From the NCBI RefSeq assembly GCF_007474605.1, contig NZ_VHKL01000001.1, positions 124,001 through 188,000 of the forward strand: DNA of 64,000 nt. The letters are read 5' to 3'. The position numbers and the translations under genes are program-made. Position 1 is the first letter of the stretch; each line of letters begins with the position of its first letter. This stretch comes from Rhodoligotrophos appendicifer (GTDB lineage: Bacteria; Pseudomonadota; Alphaproteobacteria; Rhizobiales; Im1). Of the stretch, positions 55,678 through 64,000 are shown piece by piece. The notes beneath the pieces were generated by a model, which was given only the letters and a program-made list of their open reading frames with translations, had not been told where the DNA came from and made no database searches.

Positions 55678-58500
55678 ATGGACAAGCTTGCTCAGCAGCC
55701 CCGGCAGGAGCCGATGGAATTGAAGCTGCGTGTCGCCGACGCCGATGCGTTGATCGATGGCGTCCGGCTGCGCCGCGAGCTGACCGAGCTGTACCGCCAG
55801 CACGAGGGCGATGACGCGGCAATGCGCCGGGCGCTGCTTTCGGCGTTGAAACAGGCTTTGCAGCAAGGGCGCCGGGAAGCCGAGCGGCGCCTCATGGAGG
55901 ATGGCCGGGGAACGATCTGCGCCCGCAACCTGGCCTATGTGCAGGACGAGGTGATCTGCGCCCTCTACGACTTCACGGCCATCCACATCTATCGCGCCCG
56001 CAATCCGTCATCCGCCGAGCGGATCTCGGTCGTGGCGGTGGGAGGCTATGGCCGCGGAACGCTGGCCCCGGCCTCCGACATCGACCTTCTGTTCCTGCTG
56101 CCATACAAGCAGACGGCATGGGGCGAGAGCGTCATAGAATACATGCTCTACGTTCTGTGGGACCTGGGCCTCAAGGTCGGCCACGCGACCCGCAGCATCG
56201 ATGAGTGCCTGCGCCTGTCGCGCAATGACACGACGATCATGACAGCCATCCTCGAGGCGCGCTTCATCTGGGGCGATCGCTCGCTATTCGAGGAGCTCGA
56301 GGGCCGCTACCGCAAGGAGATCGTGGCGGGTGGAGCCGCCGCCTTCATCACCGCCAAACTCGCCGAGCGCGATGCCCGCCACGCTCGGGCGGGCAATTCC
56401 CGCTATCTGGTCGAGCCTGACGTCAAGGATGGCAAGGGCGGTCTTCGGGACCTGCACACTCTGTTCTGGATCGCGAAGTTCCTCTATGGCACCGGCTCGC
56501 CCTCCGGCTTGGTCAGTGCGGGCGTCTTCACCCGCTCGGAAGCCCGCCGCTTCCGAGCTCGCGAGGACTTTCTCTGGGCCGTCCGGTGCCATCTTCATTT
56601 CATGACCGGAAGAGCCGGCGACCGCCTGACCTTCGACCATCAGGCCGAACTTGCGGAGCGCCTCGGCTATCACGCCCGCGGACGACTAAAGAGCGTCGAG
56701 CGCTTCATGAAGCACTATTTCCTGGTGGCCAAGGACGTGGGTGACCTCACCCGGATCTTTTGCTCGGTGCTGGAGGCCCAACAGGTCAAGAAGATCCCCA
56801 CCATGAGCCGCATGCTGCAGAAGCTGCGCCCTCGCAGCGCAAGCCCCTTCGGCGACAACGCCGATTTCAAGCTCGATGTGGGTCGGATCAACGTGACCGA
56901 TGAGACGGTCTTCGCCAGGGATCCGATCAATCTCCTCCGCCTGTTCCAGTTGGCGGAAAAGCACAACGTCCTGATCCACCCCGATGCCCTGAAGCTCGTC
57001 CGCCGCTCCCTGAGCCTCATCGACGAGGACGTCCGCAAGGATCCGGGGGCGAACGAGCTGTTCATGGAGATGCTGACCTCGCCTCGCGATCCCGAGACGA
57101 TCCTGCGCAAGCTGAACGAGGCGGGCGTCTTGGGGCGCTTCATCCCCGAATTCGGCCGCATCGTGGCGCTGATGCAGTTCAATATGTATCATCACTACAC
57201 CGTCGACGAGCATCTGATCCGCGCCGTCGGCATCCTCTCCGAAATCGAGCGTGGCGCTCTCGGCAGCGACCACCCCCTGTCCCACGACATCATCCGCAAC
57301 ATCCAGAACCGGCGCGTGCTCTACGTCGCGGTCTTCTTGCACGATGTCGCGAAGGGACGTCGCGAGGCGCACTCCTCTGCCGGCGAGCGCATTGCCAAGC
57401 AGCTCTGCCCGCGCTTGGGCCTGACGGCGGCCGAGACCGAGACGGTGGCCTGGCTGATCCGCAATCATCTGGCCATGAGCGATTACGCGCAGATGCGCGA
57501 CCTCAATGATTTCAAGACCATCCTCGACTTTGCCGCCATCGTGCAGAGCCCGGAACGGCTGAAACTGCTGCTGCTGCTGACCGTGGTGGACATCCGCGCC
57601 GTGGGACCGGGCGTATGGACCGGATGGAAGGGACAGCTCCTCCGCACCCTCTATTTCGAGACGGAACCGATCCTGACCGGCGGCCATGCAAGCATCAGCA
57701 GGGCGGACCGGCTGGCGGAATCGCACCGGATCTTCAGCGGCGCCATCGCCGATTGGCCCGACCGCGAGCGCCGGCACTATATCGATCGCCATTACGACGC
57801 CTATTGGCTGAACGTGGATGCCGAGCATCATGTGGTTCATGCCAATCTCATCCGCAGCGCGGAGGCTTCAGGAAAGTCAGTAGCGACCCATGTGCGCACC
57901 GACGCCTTCACCGCAATCACCGAACTGACCGTCTTCGCGCCCGATCACCCCCGCCTCCTGGCCTTGCTGACGGGCGCCTGCGCCGTCGCCGGCGCCAACA
58001 TCGTCAGCGCCCAGATCTTCACCACCACTGACGGCATGGCCCTCGACACGCTCCTGATCCAAAGGGAATTTGTCGAAGAGGAGGACGAGCAGAGGCGAGC
58101 CGAAAAAGTCACCTCCATGATCGAGCGTGCCCTGGCCGGCAAGGTCAACCTCGCCGAACAGATCGCCCGCAATACGAAAGGCCGGGGCCGCTACAGCGCC
58201 TTCAAGGTCGAGCCGCAGGTGATCATCAACAATGACTCCTCCAACCGCTTCACGGTCATCGAAGTCAACGGATTGGACCGGCTGGGCTTTCTCTATGACC
58301 TCACCGAGAGCCTCTTCCGCCTCAACCTGAACATCGGCTCCGCGCAGATCGCAACTTTCGGAGAACGCGCGGTCGACGTGTTCTATGTCACCGACTTGAC
58401 CGGTGCGAAGATCACCAACAGCGCCCGCCGGGCAACGATCACCCGCCACTTGCTGGCGGCCATATCCGGCGAGAGGGCCAAACTGGAGAGCGCGAAATAG
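55678..58500 (+). CDS. glnD: [Protein-PII] uridylyltransferase/uridylyl-removing enzyme GlnD
   Basis: GlnD senses glutamine and uridylylates PII. The domains are visible in order: the nucleotidyltransferase (GGYGRGTLAPASDIDLLFLLP with GS/DxD residues), a PII-UTase linker, the HD phosphohydrolase (YVAVFLHDVAKGR), and two ACT domains (from about TVFAPDHPRLLALLTGACAVAG and FTVIEVNGLDRLGFLYDLTESL). The 940-residue length is normal for Rhizobiales. It controls nitrogen assimilation through GlnB/GlnK. Confidence 0.97.
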   Translation: MDKLAQQPRQEPMELKLRVADADALIDGVRLRRELTELYRQHEGDDAAMRRALLSALKQALQQGRREAERRLMEDGRGTICARNLAYVQDEVICALYDFTAIHIYRARNPSSAERISVVAVGGYGRGTLAPASDIDLLFLLPYKQTAWGESVIEYMLYVLWDLGLKVGHATRSIDECLRLSRNDTTIMTAILEARFIWGDRSLFEELEGRYRKEIVAGGAAAFITAKLAERDARHARAGNSRYLVEPDVKDGKGGLRDLHTLFWIAKFLYGTGSPSGLVSAGVFTRSEARRFRAREDFLWAVRCHLHFMTGRAGDRLTFDHQAELAERLGYHARGRLKSVERFMKHYFLVAKDVGDLTRIFCSVLEAQQVKKIPTMSRMLQKLRPRSASPFGDNADFKLDVGRINVTDETVFARDPINLLRLFQLAEKHNVLIHPDALKLVRRSLSLIDEDVRKDPGANELFMEMLTSPRDPETILRKLNEAGVLGRFIPEFGRIVALMQFNMYHHYTVDEHLIRAVGILSEIERGALGSDHPLSHDIIRNIQNRRVLYVAVFLHDVAKGRREAHSSAGERIAKQLCPRLGLTAAETETVAWLIRNHLAMSDYAQMRDLNDFKTILDFAAIVQSPERLKLLLLLTVVDIRAVGPGVWTGWKGQLLRTLYFETEPILTGGHASISRADRLAESHRIFSGAIADWPDRERRHYIDRHYDAYWLNVDAEHHVVHANLIRSAEASGKSVATHVRTDAFTAITELTVFAPDHPRLLALLTGACAVAGANIVSAQIFTTTDGMALDTLLIQREFVEEEDEQRRAEKVTSMIERALAGKVNLAEQIARNTKGRGRYSAFKVEPQVIINNDSSNRFTVIEVNGLDRLGFLYDLTESLFRLNLNIGSAQIATFGERAVDVFYVTDLTGAKITNSARRATITRHLLAAISGERAKLESAK

Positions 58501-58517
58501 CCGACGGGCGCACCCTG

Positions 58518-59900
58518 TCAGCGGTCTTCTGCCTCAGGCTTTCGTCCCAGTCCCTCAAAGTGCCCTTTGCTCTGCAGCCAAGCCAAAAGAGCCAGGGCGG
58601 GCAAGGCGGCAACCGCTGTCAGCATGAAGAACAACACCCATCCGGTGGCCTCTGCAATGAAGCCGGAGACCGAAGCAAGGACCGTCCTGCCGACAGCGGA
58701 CAGAGCGGAAAGCAGAGCATATTGCGTCGCCGTATGCAGTGGACTGGTGCAGAGACTGGAGAGATAGGCGACGAAGATCACCGTCCCGATCCCGCCGGTG
58801 AAATTCTCGACCGAAATGGCCACGGCCAGGGCGGTGAGATCATTGCCCACCCAGGCAAGCCATGAGAAGACCAGATTCGACCCCATCTGCAGGAAGCCGG
58901 CGATCCACAAGCAGGTCACCATAGGCAGCGCGCGAGCGAGAAAGCCTCCGGCAAATCCGCCAGCGAGGACGGCGAATAATCCGACGCCCTTCACGATCGT
59001 GGCGTAATCCGCCTTGTCGAAGCCGATGCGGATGACGAACGGCCCCGTCATGACCCCGGCAAAGGCATCGCAGAACTTGAACAGAAGCACGAAGAGCAGG
59101 ATGGCGACGACATACGGCTTCGACAGGAAATCCGTGAAGGCACCATAGGCGGCGCTCCAGAGCTTCAGGATGGGATGGCCCTGCTCTGCTTCGGATGCTG
59201 CCGCCTCCGCAGCCGCGGCTTCCTTCGACGCAGGAGGCTCGGTGGCCATCAACGAGGCTCCGATGCCGACGCAGACGAGAGCCGCCATGGCGGCATAGCC
59301 GTAGAACCAGACGATGTCGGAAGAAATGCCGCTCCGCTCGAGCCACTCGACCAGGATGAGAACGAAGGCTGTGGCGACCAGCATGCCCACACGATAGGCG
59401 GGCACGAAAACCGCCATGCCGGGCGCCTGCTGGTCTTCGTCCAGGCTTTCCACACGGAAGGCATCGATCACCGTATCCTGGGTGGCGGACGCGGCTGCCA
59501 GGATCACCGCGCCCAGAGCGACGAGAACGGGAGCGGCAACAGGATCCTGAGCGCCGAGAAACAAGATGGCGGCCATCAGCACGATCTGCGACAGGATCAG
59601 CCAGCCGCGCCGTCGGCCCAGCAGACGCGACAGAACAGGGACGTTCCACGCATCCACGATGGGCGCCCAGAGAAACTTGATAGTGTAGGGCAGGCCGACA
59701 AGCGAGAACAAGCCGATGGCAGCCAGATCAACACCCCTATCGGTCATCCAAATCGCGAGCGTCGAGCCGGATAGAGCCAAGGGCAGGCCGGAAGAGAACC
59801 CCAGGAACATGATGGTCAGGACACGCGGCTCGAGATAGACGCTCAGCGTTCGCCGCCAGCGGTCCCGCCAACCTTCACCTGCCAACTGGCCGACACTCAT
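58518..59900 (-). CDS. AmpG-like MFS permease
   Basis: The 460-residue protein has 12-14 hydrophobic helices. The AmpG signatures are FLGFSSGLPLALSGSTLAIWMTDRGVDLAAIGLFSLVGLPYTIKFLWAP and the loop LLGRRRGWLILSQ. AmpG imports muropeptides (anhydro-muropeptides) for cell-wall recycling and beta-lactamase induction. The ATG at 59900 is preferred over the TTG at 59918 because an AGAGGC site precedes it. It is convergent with glnD, 17 bases apart. Confidence 0.9.
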   Translation of the reverse strand: MSVGQLAGEGWRDRWRRTLSVYLEPRVLTIMFLGFSSGLPLALSGSTLAIWMTDRGVDLAAIGLFSLVGLPYTIKFLWAPIVDAWNVPVLSRLLGRRRGWLILSQIVLMAAILFLGAQDPVAAPVLVALGAVILAAASATQDTVIDAFRVESLDEDQQAPGMAVFVPAYRVGMLVATAFVLILVEWLERSGISSDIVWFYGYAAMAALVCVGIGASLMATEPPASKEAAAAEAAASEAEQGHPILKLWSAAYGAFTDFLSKPYVVAILLFVLLFKFCDAFAGVMTGPFVIRIGFDKADYATIVKGVGLFAVLAGGFAGGFLARALPMVTCLWIAGFLQMGSNLVFSWLAWVGNDLTALAVAISVENFTGGIGTVIFVAYLSSLCTSPLHTATQYALLSALSAVGRTVLASVSGFIAEATGWVLFFMLTAVAALPALALLAWLQSKGHFEGLGRKPEAEDR

Positions 59901-59987
59901 GGTGCCTCTGTCCCTCAAGCCGAAATCTACCGATTCGCAATCAGTGACCTTACAGGCATGACGAGTGTTGGGCCAAATGGCACAGGT

Positions 59988-60533
59988 TCAGCCGATCCTG
60001 CGAAACAGCCCCGGATAGTGTGTCACCAATCCGAAGGCGTCCACCTCGATCTCCCGGGCGAAGCTTCCGTCGACGGCTTCATAGCGCCAGGACAGATCAC
60101 CGATCCTGGTATAGCGCTGCTCATCGAGCGACACTGTGAGATCCGGAACGCTCACGTAAGCCGCTCGGATCACCGCAGCCTCACCGCGGGCGAGACCCAG
60201 CCGTCGAATGGGCAAGCTGTTCGTGAATGGCGTTGCACTCAGGTCCGCGTCGATGGCGCCCGCCAGAGCGGACAGCGGCGTTCTCGTCCCGGTGGTCCAG
60301 TTTCCGGCGCCATCGCTCCGCAGCGAAACCGACAGCTCGCTGCCGATGATCCGTGCATCCACGCTGACCACGCTCCAATCGGGACGGCAGCTGATGCGGT
60401 AGGACAGCGCGAAAGATTCGCCTTCTCGCCGCGCGATGATCACGCTTTCGATATGGATGCCGCTCCCGGTCTCCGACAGTTTGAGATGCTCTAGGGAAGC
60501 GCCGTCGCAATCGATCCACCGTGCCGTGATCAT
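59988..60533 (-). CDS. Putative glycolipid-binding family protein (PF06475-like)
   Basis: The 181-residue all-beta protein contains LSATPFTNSLPIRRLGL, ARWIDCDGASLEHLKL and a closing RRIG tail that match the Glycolipid_2 family by recollection. Family function is unproven; the name derives from a weak similarity. It has no signal peptide or membrane segment. It is 15 bases downstream of rmuC on the same strand, and probably co-transcribed. Confidence 0.78.
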   Translation of the reverse strand: MITARWIDCDGASLEHLKLSETGSGIHIESVIIARREGESFALSYRISCRPDWSVVSVDARIIGSELSVSLRSDGAGNWTTGTRTPLSALAGAIDADLSATPFTNSLPIRRLGLARGEAAVIRAAYVSVPDLTVSLDEQRYTRIGDLSWRYEAVDGSFAREIEVDAFGLVTHYPGLFRRIG

Positions 60534-60548
60534 GGGCTTGCGCCTTGA

Positions 60549-61673
60549 CTATTCCCCGGCCGCGAGTCGCGGTACCGGGGGTGTGAGGGCCTCAGGGGCC
60601 TGGAGATCCATCTGTTCGATCTTCAGCCCTCTCTTCGAGATTTTGTCGGAGGAAATCAGGATCTTGTCGATATCCGTAGAGGCTTGACCGAAATGCTTTT
60701 GAAGGTCGAGCACCCGGTCCTGAAGACGCCCGACATCCTCGAGTATGGCCGAAACCTCGCCCTTGATGAGCCCGGTCTGCTCGCGCATTCGGACATCTTT
60801 GAACACCGCCTGCAGGGTCTGGACGACGAGCATCATGATGTTGGGCGAGGCGATGATCACCCTGGATCTGTGCGCGCGCTGGATGACGTCCTCAAAATGC
60901 TCGTAGAGGTCTGCGTAGAGCGATTCCGAGGGGACGAACATGATCGCAGTGTCATGTGTCTCTCCGGCAATCAGATATTTCTGGGCGATATCCCGGATAT
61001 GCTTGCCCACATCCTGGCGCAGACGTTGGGCCGCAGCGCGGATTTCCATGTCGTCACGGCCGGCCTTGAGGGCATTGAAAGCCTCCAGCGGAAACTTGGC
61101 GTCGATGACCAGCTTCAACCCGGTCTCTGGCAGGTCGACCAGACAATCCGGACGCATCCCGTTGGAGAGCGTCCCCTGCATCCGGTAGGCGTCCATGGGC
61201 AATCCGTCGCGAATGATCGCCTCCATTCGCGCCTGTCCGAAGGCGCCGCGGGACTGCTTGTTCGACAGGATATCCTGGAGACCGACGACACGCGTCGTGA
61301 GCTCGGTGATGTTCTTCTGCGCCCGGTCGATGACGGCGAGGCGCTCGTTGAGGAGGCTCAGACTGTCGCCCGTTCTTTTGGTCACCAGGTCCAGTCGCTG
61401 ATCGAGGGTGCGCGAAAGATGATTTTCTCGGCTCGCGCTGGCCTCGGCGAAATGGCGTAGTTGCCCGGCCATGTCGGCGAGACGAAGCTCCAGGGCCTGT
61501 TCCCGGGCCAGACTCTGGGCATCGAACGGCAAATTCCGCCGACCGGCGCGCCATGCGAGGATGGTTATGGTGATGAGAAGCACCAACACCGAAGCCGCGA
61601 TCCCGGCTGCAACTTGACCGTAAGTGATTGAGACGCCACCGAGAATGGCCAAGGTCTGGTTGGGTTCGAACAT
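60549..61673 (-). CDS. rmuC: DNA recombination protein RmuC
   Basis: The 374-residue protein has one N-terminal membrane segment (about residues 17-40), a coiled-coil stretch (about 50-130, LEL-RLADM to ITELTTRVVGLQ), then the conserved RmuC nuclease-like domain (LVIDAKFPLEAFNALK, AIMFVPSESLYADLYEH, VIIASPNIMMLVVQTLQAV). RmuC limits inversions at short repeats in E. coli. It is divergent from def, the arrangement common in rhizobia. Confidence 0.95.
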   Translation of the reverse strand: MFEPNQTLAILGGVSITYGQVAAGIAASVLVLLITITILAWRAGRRNLPFDAQSLAREQALELRLADMAGQLRHFAEASASRENHLSRTLDQRLDLVTKRTGDSLSLLNERLAVIDRAQKNITELTTRVVGLQDILSNKQSRGAFGQARMEAIIRDGLPMDAYRMQGTLSNGMRPDCLVDLPETGLKLVIDAKFPLEAFNALKAGRDDMEIRAAAQRLRQDVGKHIRDIAQKYLIAGETHDTAIMFVPSESLYADLYEHFEDVIQRAHRSRVIIASPNIMMLVVQTLQAVFKDVRMREQTGLIKGEVSAILEDVGRLQDRVLDLQKHFGQASTDIDKILISSDKISKRGLKIEQMDLQAPEALTPPVPRLAAGE

Positions 61674-61811
61674 GGCGCCGACTGTACCAGATTCGCGCCA
61701 AGTGTATAGACCAAAGCAGGAACATCAGCAGCGAATATGACCGGTTTCCGCCGAAAAAGAACCACATTGACCCTTCACCGCAAGTCGCCTATCTCAGCGG
61801 TGGAGATTGAT

Positions 61812-62330
61812 ATGACCATCCGCCCGATCATTGAACTACCCGACCCATCCCTGCGCGAGGTCTCGAAGCCGGTCGCGGAGATTACGGACGAGACGCGAAC
61901 GCTCATCGCCGACATGTTCGAGACGATGTATGACGCCGAAGGGATCGGCCTGGCAGCTGTCCAGATCGGGGTCATGCAGCGGTTGTTCGTGACCGATATA
62001 GCGCGGGACGAGGAGAGCCCTCAGCAGCTCGTCTTCATCAATCCGGAGATCGTCTGGTCCTCGGAGGCCGGCGAGGAATACGAGGAAGGCTGCCTTTCCA
62101 TTCCGGAGCAGAAGGGCCTCGTGACCCGTCCATCTGAGGTCAAGATCACGTTTCTCGATCGTGAGGGTGCCTCGCAGGAGATGCATTGCACCGGGTTGCT
62201 GGCTATTTGCGTCCAGCATGAGTTGGATCACCTGAACGGCGTTCTCTTCATCGATTATCTCTCGCGGCTCAAGCGCGAGCGGATCACGAAGAAATTCGCC
62301 AAAGCCCGTCGCCTGGAGGGCACGAGCTGA
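61812..62330 (+). CDS. def: Peptide deformylase
   Basis: The enzyme removes the N-formyl group from nascent proteins. All three metal and catalytic motifs are present: GIGLAAVQIG, EEGCLSIP (Cys) and QHELDHLNG (two His and the Glu). The 172-residue length is normal. The ATG at 61812 gives the usual MTIRPIIELPDP start. fmt follows 23 bases downstream, forming the def-fmt pair. Confidence 0.98.
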   Translation: MTIRPIIELPDPSLREVSKPVAEITDETRTLIADMFETMYDAEGIGLAAVQIGVMQRLFVTDIARDEESPQQLVFINPEIVWSSEAGEEYEEGCLSIPEQKGLVTRPSEVKITFLDREGASQEMHCTGLLAICVQHELDHLNGVLFIDYLSRLKRERITKKFAKARRLEGTS

Positions 62331-62353
62331 GCGCCGGCCCGCGCAGCCTGCGC

Positions 62354-63274
62354 GTGATCTTCATGGGAACCCCGGGATTCTCCGTCCCGCCGCTGGCCGA
62401 GATTCTGTCGCAGGGTCATGAAGTCGTCGCCGTCTATACGCAGCCGCCACGTCCAGCCGGTCGGGGTATGGGAGTTCGCAAGTCTGCAGTGCAGAGCTTC
62501 GCGGAATCCCACGGCTTGACGGTCAGGCATCCGGCATCGTTGAAGACCGAGGCGGAACAAGCCGAATTTGCGGCGCTGAGGCCCGACGTGGCGATCGTCG
62601 TCGCCTACGGTTTGCTGTTGCCCCAAGCGATACTGGATGCGCCTGTTCAGGGCTGCCTGAATATCCACGCCTCGCTCCTGCCACGCTGGCGGGGAGCCGC
62701 GCCCATCCAGCGGGCGATCATGGCGGGAGATCCTGAAACGGGCGTGTCGATCATGCGCATGGAGGCCGGTCTCGATACAGGCCCTGTCTGTCTGTCGGAG
62801 CGCGTGCCCATCGAGGCGAGCACAACGGCAAGCGAGTTGCATGATACGCTGAGCGCAATGGGTGCCAGCCTGATCGGCAAAGCCTTGACGATGCTGAGCG
62901 AAGGCTCCCTTCACTGCACACCGCAACCCGAGGCGGGCGTCACCTATGCCCGCAAGATCGACAAGGCCGAGGCGCACCTGAACCTGGAGTTGCCGGCAGA
63001 CCAGGTGTTACGCCATATCAACGGCCTGTCACCGTCGCCGGGCGCCTGGGTGATCATCGGTCCCCAGGGCGCGGCCTTCCGCCTGAAGCTGCTGAAAGCG
63101 GAAATCTCGCCGGAGAGCGGCGTGCCTGCGACAGTGCTCGACGACAGGTTGCTCCTGGCATGCGGCACGCAAGCCATACGGCCGCTCGTGGTGCAGCGCG
63201 AAGGCAAGGGGCCGATGGCATTGGCCGACTTCCTCCGCGGCACCAGCATCCAGCCCGGCAGCATGGTCCGCTAA
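62354..63274 (+). CDS. fmt: Methionyl-tRNA formyltransferase
   Basis: Fmt formylates initiator Met-tRNA. Motifs: FMGTPGFSVP near the N-terminus, AYGLLLPQAILDAPVQGCLNIHASLLPRWRGAAPIQRAIMAG with the catalytic Asn and His, and ETGVSIMRMEAGLDTGPV. The C-terminal tRNA-binding domain extends to about residue 300. The annotated GTG at 62354 clips the first strand slightly: reading upstream in frame gives SLRVIFMGTP without an ordinary start codon, so the exact start is uncertain. Confidence 0.95.
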   Translation: MIFMGTPGFSVPPLAEILSQGHEVVAVYTQPPRPAGRGMGVRKSAVQSFAESHGLTVRHPASLKTEAEQAEFAALRPDVAIVVAYGLLLPQAILDAPVQGCLNIHASLLPRWRGAAPIQRAIMAGDPETGVSIMRMEAGLDTGPVCLSERVPIEASTTASELHDTLSAMGASLIGKALTMLSEGSLHCTPQPEAGVTYARKIDKAEAHLNLELPADQVLRHINGLSPSPGAWVIIGPQGAAFRLKLLKAEISPESGVPATVLDDRLLLACGTQAIRPLVVQREGKGPMALADFLRGTSIQPGSMVR

Positions 63275-63296
63275 AGTGTCGGCGCGGGCCTGAAAA

Positions 63297-63854
63297 TCAG
63301 ACCGCGCGAACTTCCTCGACTTCCGGAATGAAGTGGCGGAGCAGGTTCTCGATCCCATGCTTCAGCGTGGCGGTCGAACTCGGGCAACCCGCGCAGGCGC
63401 CTTCCATGTTCAGGAACACGACCCCGCTGCGATAGCCTTGGAAGGTGATGTTGCCGCCATCCTGGGCCACCGCCGGCTGCACCCGGGACTCGAGAAGCTC
63501 CTTGATGGTCTCGACGATCTCCTCGTCCCCATCATCGAAGAACTCGCCTTCGGTGCTCTTGGCCTCCGATCCTTCGTCGATGACCGGCTTGCCGGAGAGG
63601 TAATGCTCCATGATCACCCCGAGAATGGCCGGCTTCAAGTGCTGCCATTCACCATCCGCCTTGGTGACGGAGATATAGTCATCAGCCAGGAAGACGCCGG
63701 TGACGCCACCGACCTCGAACAGCCGGCTCGCCAAGGGAGACACGGCCGCATCGTCTTCGCTACGGAAATCCCGCGGGTCGCCGGGCAGAACGGTCCGGCC
63801 GGGAATGAACTTGAGCGTCGCCGGATTGGGGGTCGCTTCCGTCTGAATGAACAT
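63297..63854 (-). CDS. NifU-family (Nfu-type) iron-sulfur scaffold protein
   Basis: The 185-residue protein has an N-terminal Nfu_N domain (MFIQTEATPNPATLKFIPG) and a C-terminal NifU-like domain with the CxxC cluster motif in EGACAGCPSSTATLKHGIENLL. Such proteins receive or deliver [4Fe-4S] clusters, relevant to MiaB-type enzymes. It is convergent with fmt. The 146 bases from 63855 to the window end hold its upstream region and no recognisable gene. Confidence 0.93.
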   Translation of the reverse strand: MFIQTEATPNPATLKFIPGRTVLPGDPRDFRSEDDAAVSPLASRLFEVGGVTGVFLADDYISVTKADGEWQHLKPAILGVIMEHYLSGKPVIDEGSEAKSTEGEFFDDGDEEIVETIKELLESRVQPAVAQDGGNITFQGYRSGVVFLNMEGACAGCPSSTATLKHGIENLLRHFIPEVEEVRAV

Positions 63855-64000
63855 GCTGAAATCCTTGGCTTGGCAAAGTTCGGTTGCCCCTAAGATAGGA
63901 ACGGCGGCGCGCGAAGTCCAGGCATAGCGGGGCCTCGAACTCTCCCGCGATCCGGTTGCGTCACAATCGAGCTCCGACCGAAATACCGCCCCCCACCAGA

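Overview
The window is chromosomal DNA from an alphaproteobacterium, most likely of the order Hyphomicrobiales (Rhizobiales). By eye the G+C is around 60%. The placement rests on conserved gene order (tsaB-rimI-fur/mur-plsC-miaB-phoH-ybeY-ybeX-lnt-PraR/PhrR-like regulator-metK-trmB-rimP-nusA-ylxR, then mutS-glnD and rmuC/def-fmt). It also rests on a RegB/RegA redox system, a BA14K-domain protein, an Omp25/31-type beta-barrel and a malic enzyme with a phosphotransacetylase-like tail. I cannot name the genus. No rRNA, tRNA, CRISPR array, insertion sequence or prophage was recognised.

Layout. 1-14.2 kb (minus strand): a housekeeping block for RNA modification (TsaB, MiaB, TrmB, MetK), ribosome maturation and transcription factors (YbeY, RimP, NusA, YlxR) and envelope lipids (PlsC, Lnt). 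14.2-18.7 kb: the redox two-component pair RegB/RegA, with a divergent ABC exporter and a SCO1/SenC copper chaperone. 19.0-21.0 kb: intracellular PHA depolymerase behind TGC-rich sites, and a coupled metallopeptidase. 21.2-25.2 kb: a DNA-repair cassette of exonuclease, ATP-dependent ligase and 3-methyladenine glycosylase, then an EEP hydrolase. 25.2-27.7 kb: a ClC-type chloride transporter and an unknown membrane protein.

27.8-34.4 kb is the main accessory region. It holds a divergent TMADH/DgcA-like flavoprotein, a BetI-like TetR regulator with AT-rich composition, an MttB-family methyltransferase without pyrrolysine, a Bcr/CflA-type exporter and a frame-disrupted CaiD-like hydratase. Two related 18-bp inverted repeats, one in the divergent promoter and one just upstream of mttB, suggest that one regulator controls the set. 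The likely theme is breakdown of a methylated quaternary amine; the substrate is unknown.

34.5-43.5 kb: a CAP protein, dodecin, BA14K protein and EF-hand protein, then a response regulator, histidine kinase, RND adaptor and RND pump operon. 43.6-49.2 kb: a CYTH-CHAD protein overlapping an orphan ParA, LepA, and a DcaP-like porin. 49.3-64 kb: outer-membrane protein, MaeB, MutS, GlnD, AmpG-like permease, glycolipid-binding-family protein, RmuC, Def, Fmt and an Nfu-type iron-sulfur protein.

Intergenic sequence holds mosaic palindromic repeats at 12.3-12.5 and 21.0-21.1 kb, several clear intrinsic terminators, and unexplained hairpins in the metK leader, upstream of the BA14K gene and downstream of maeB. 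No gene-free stretch exceeds about 300 bases.
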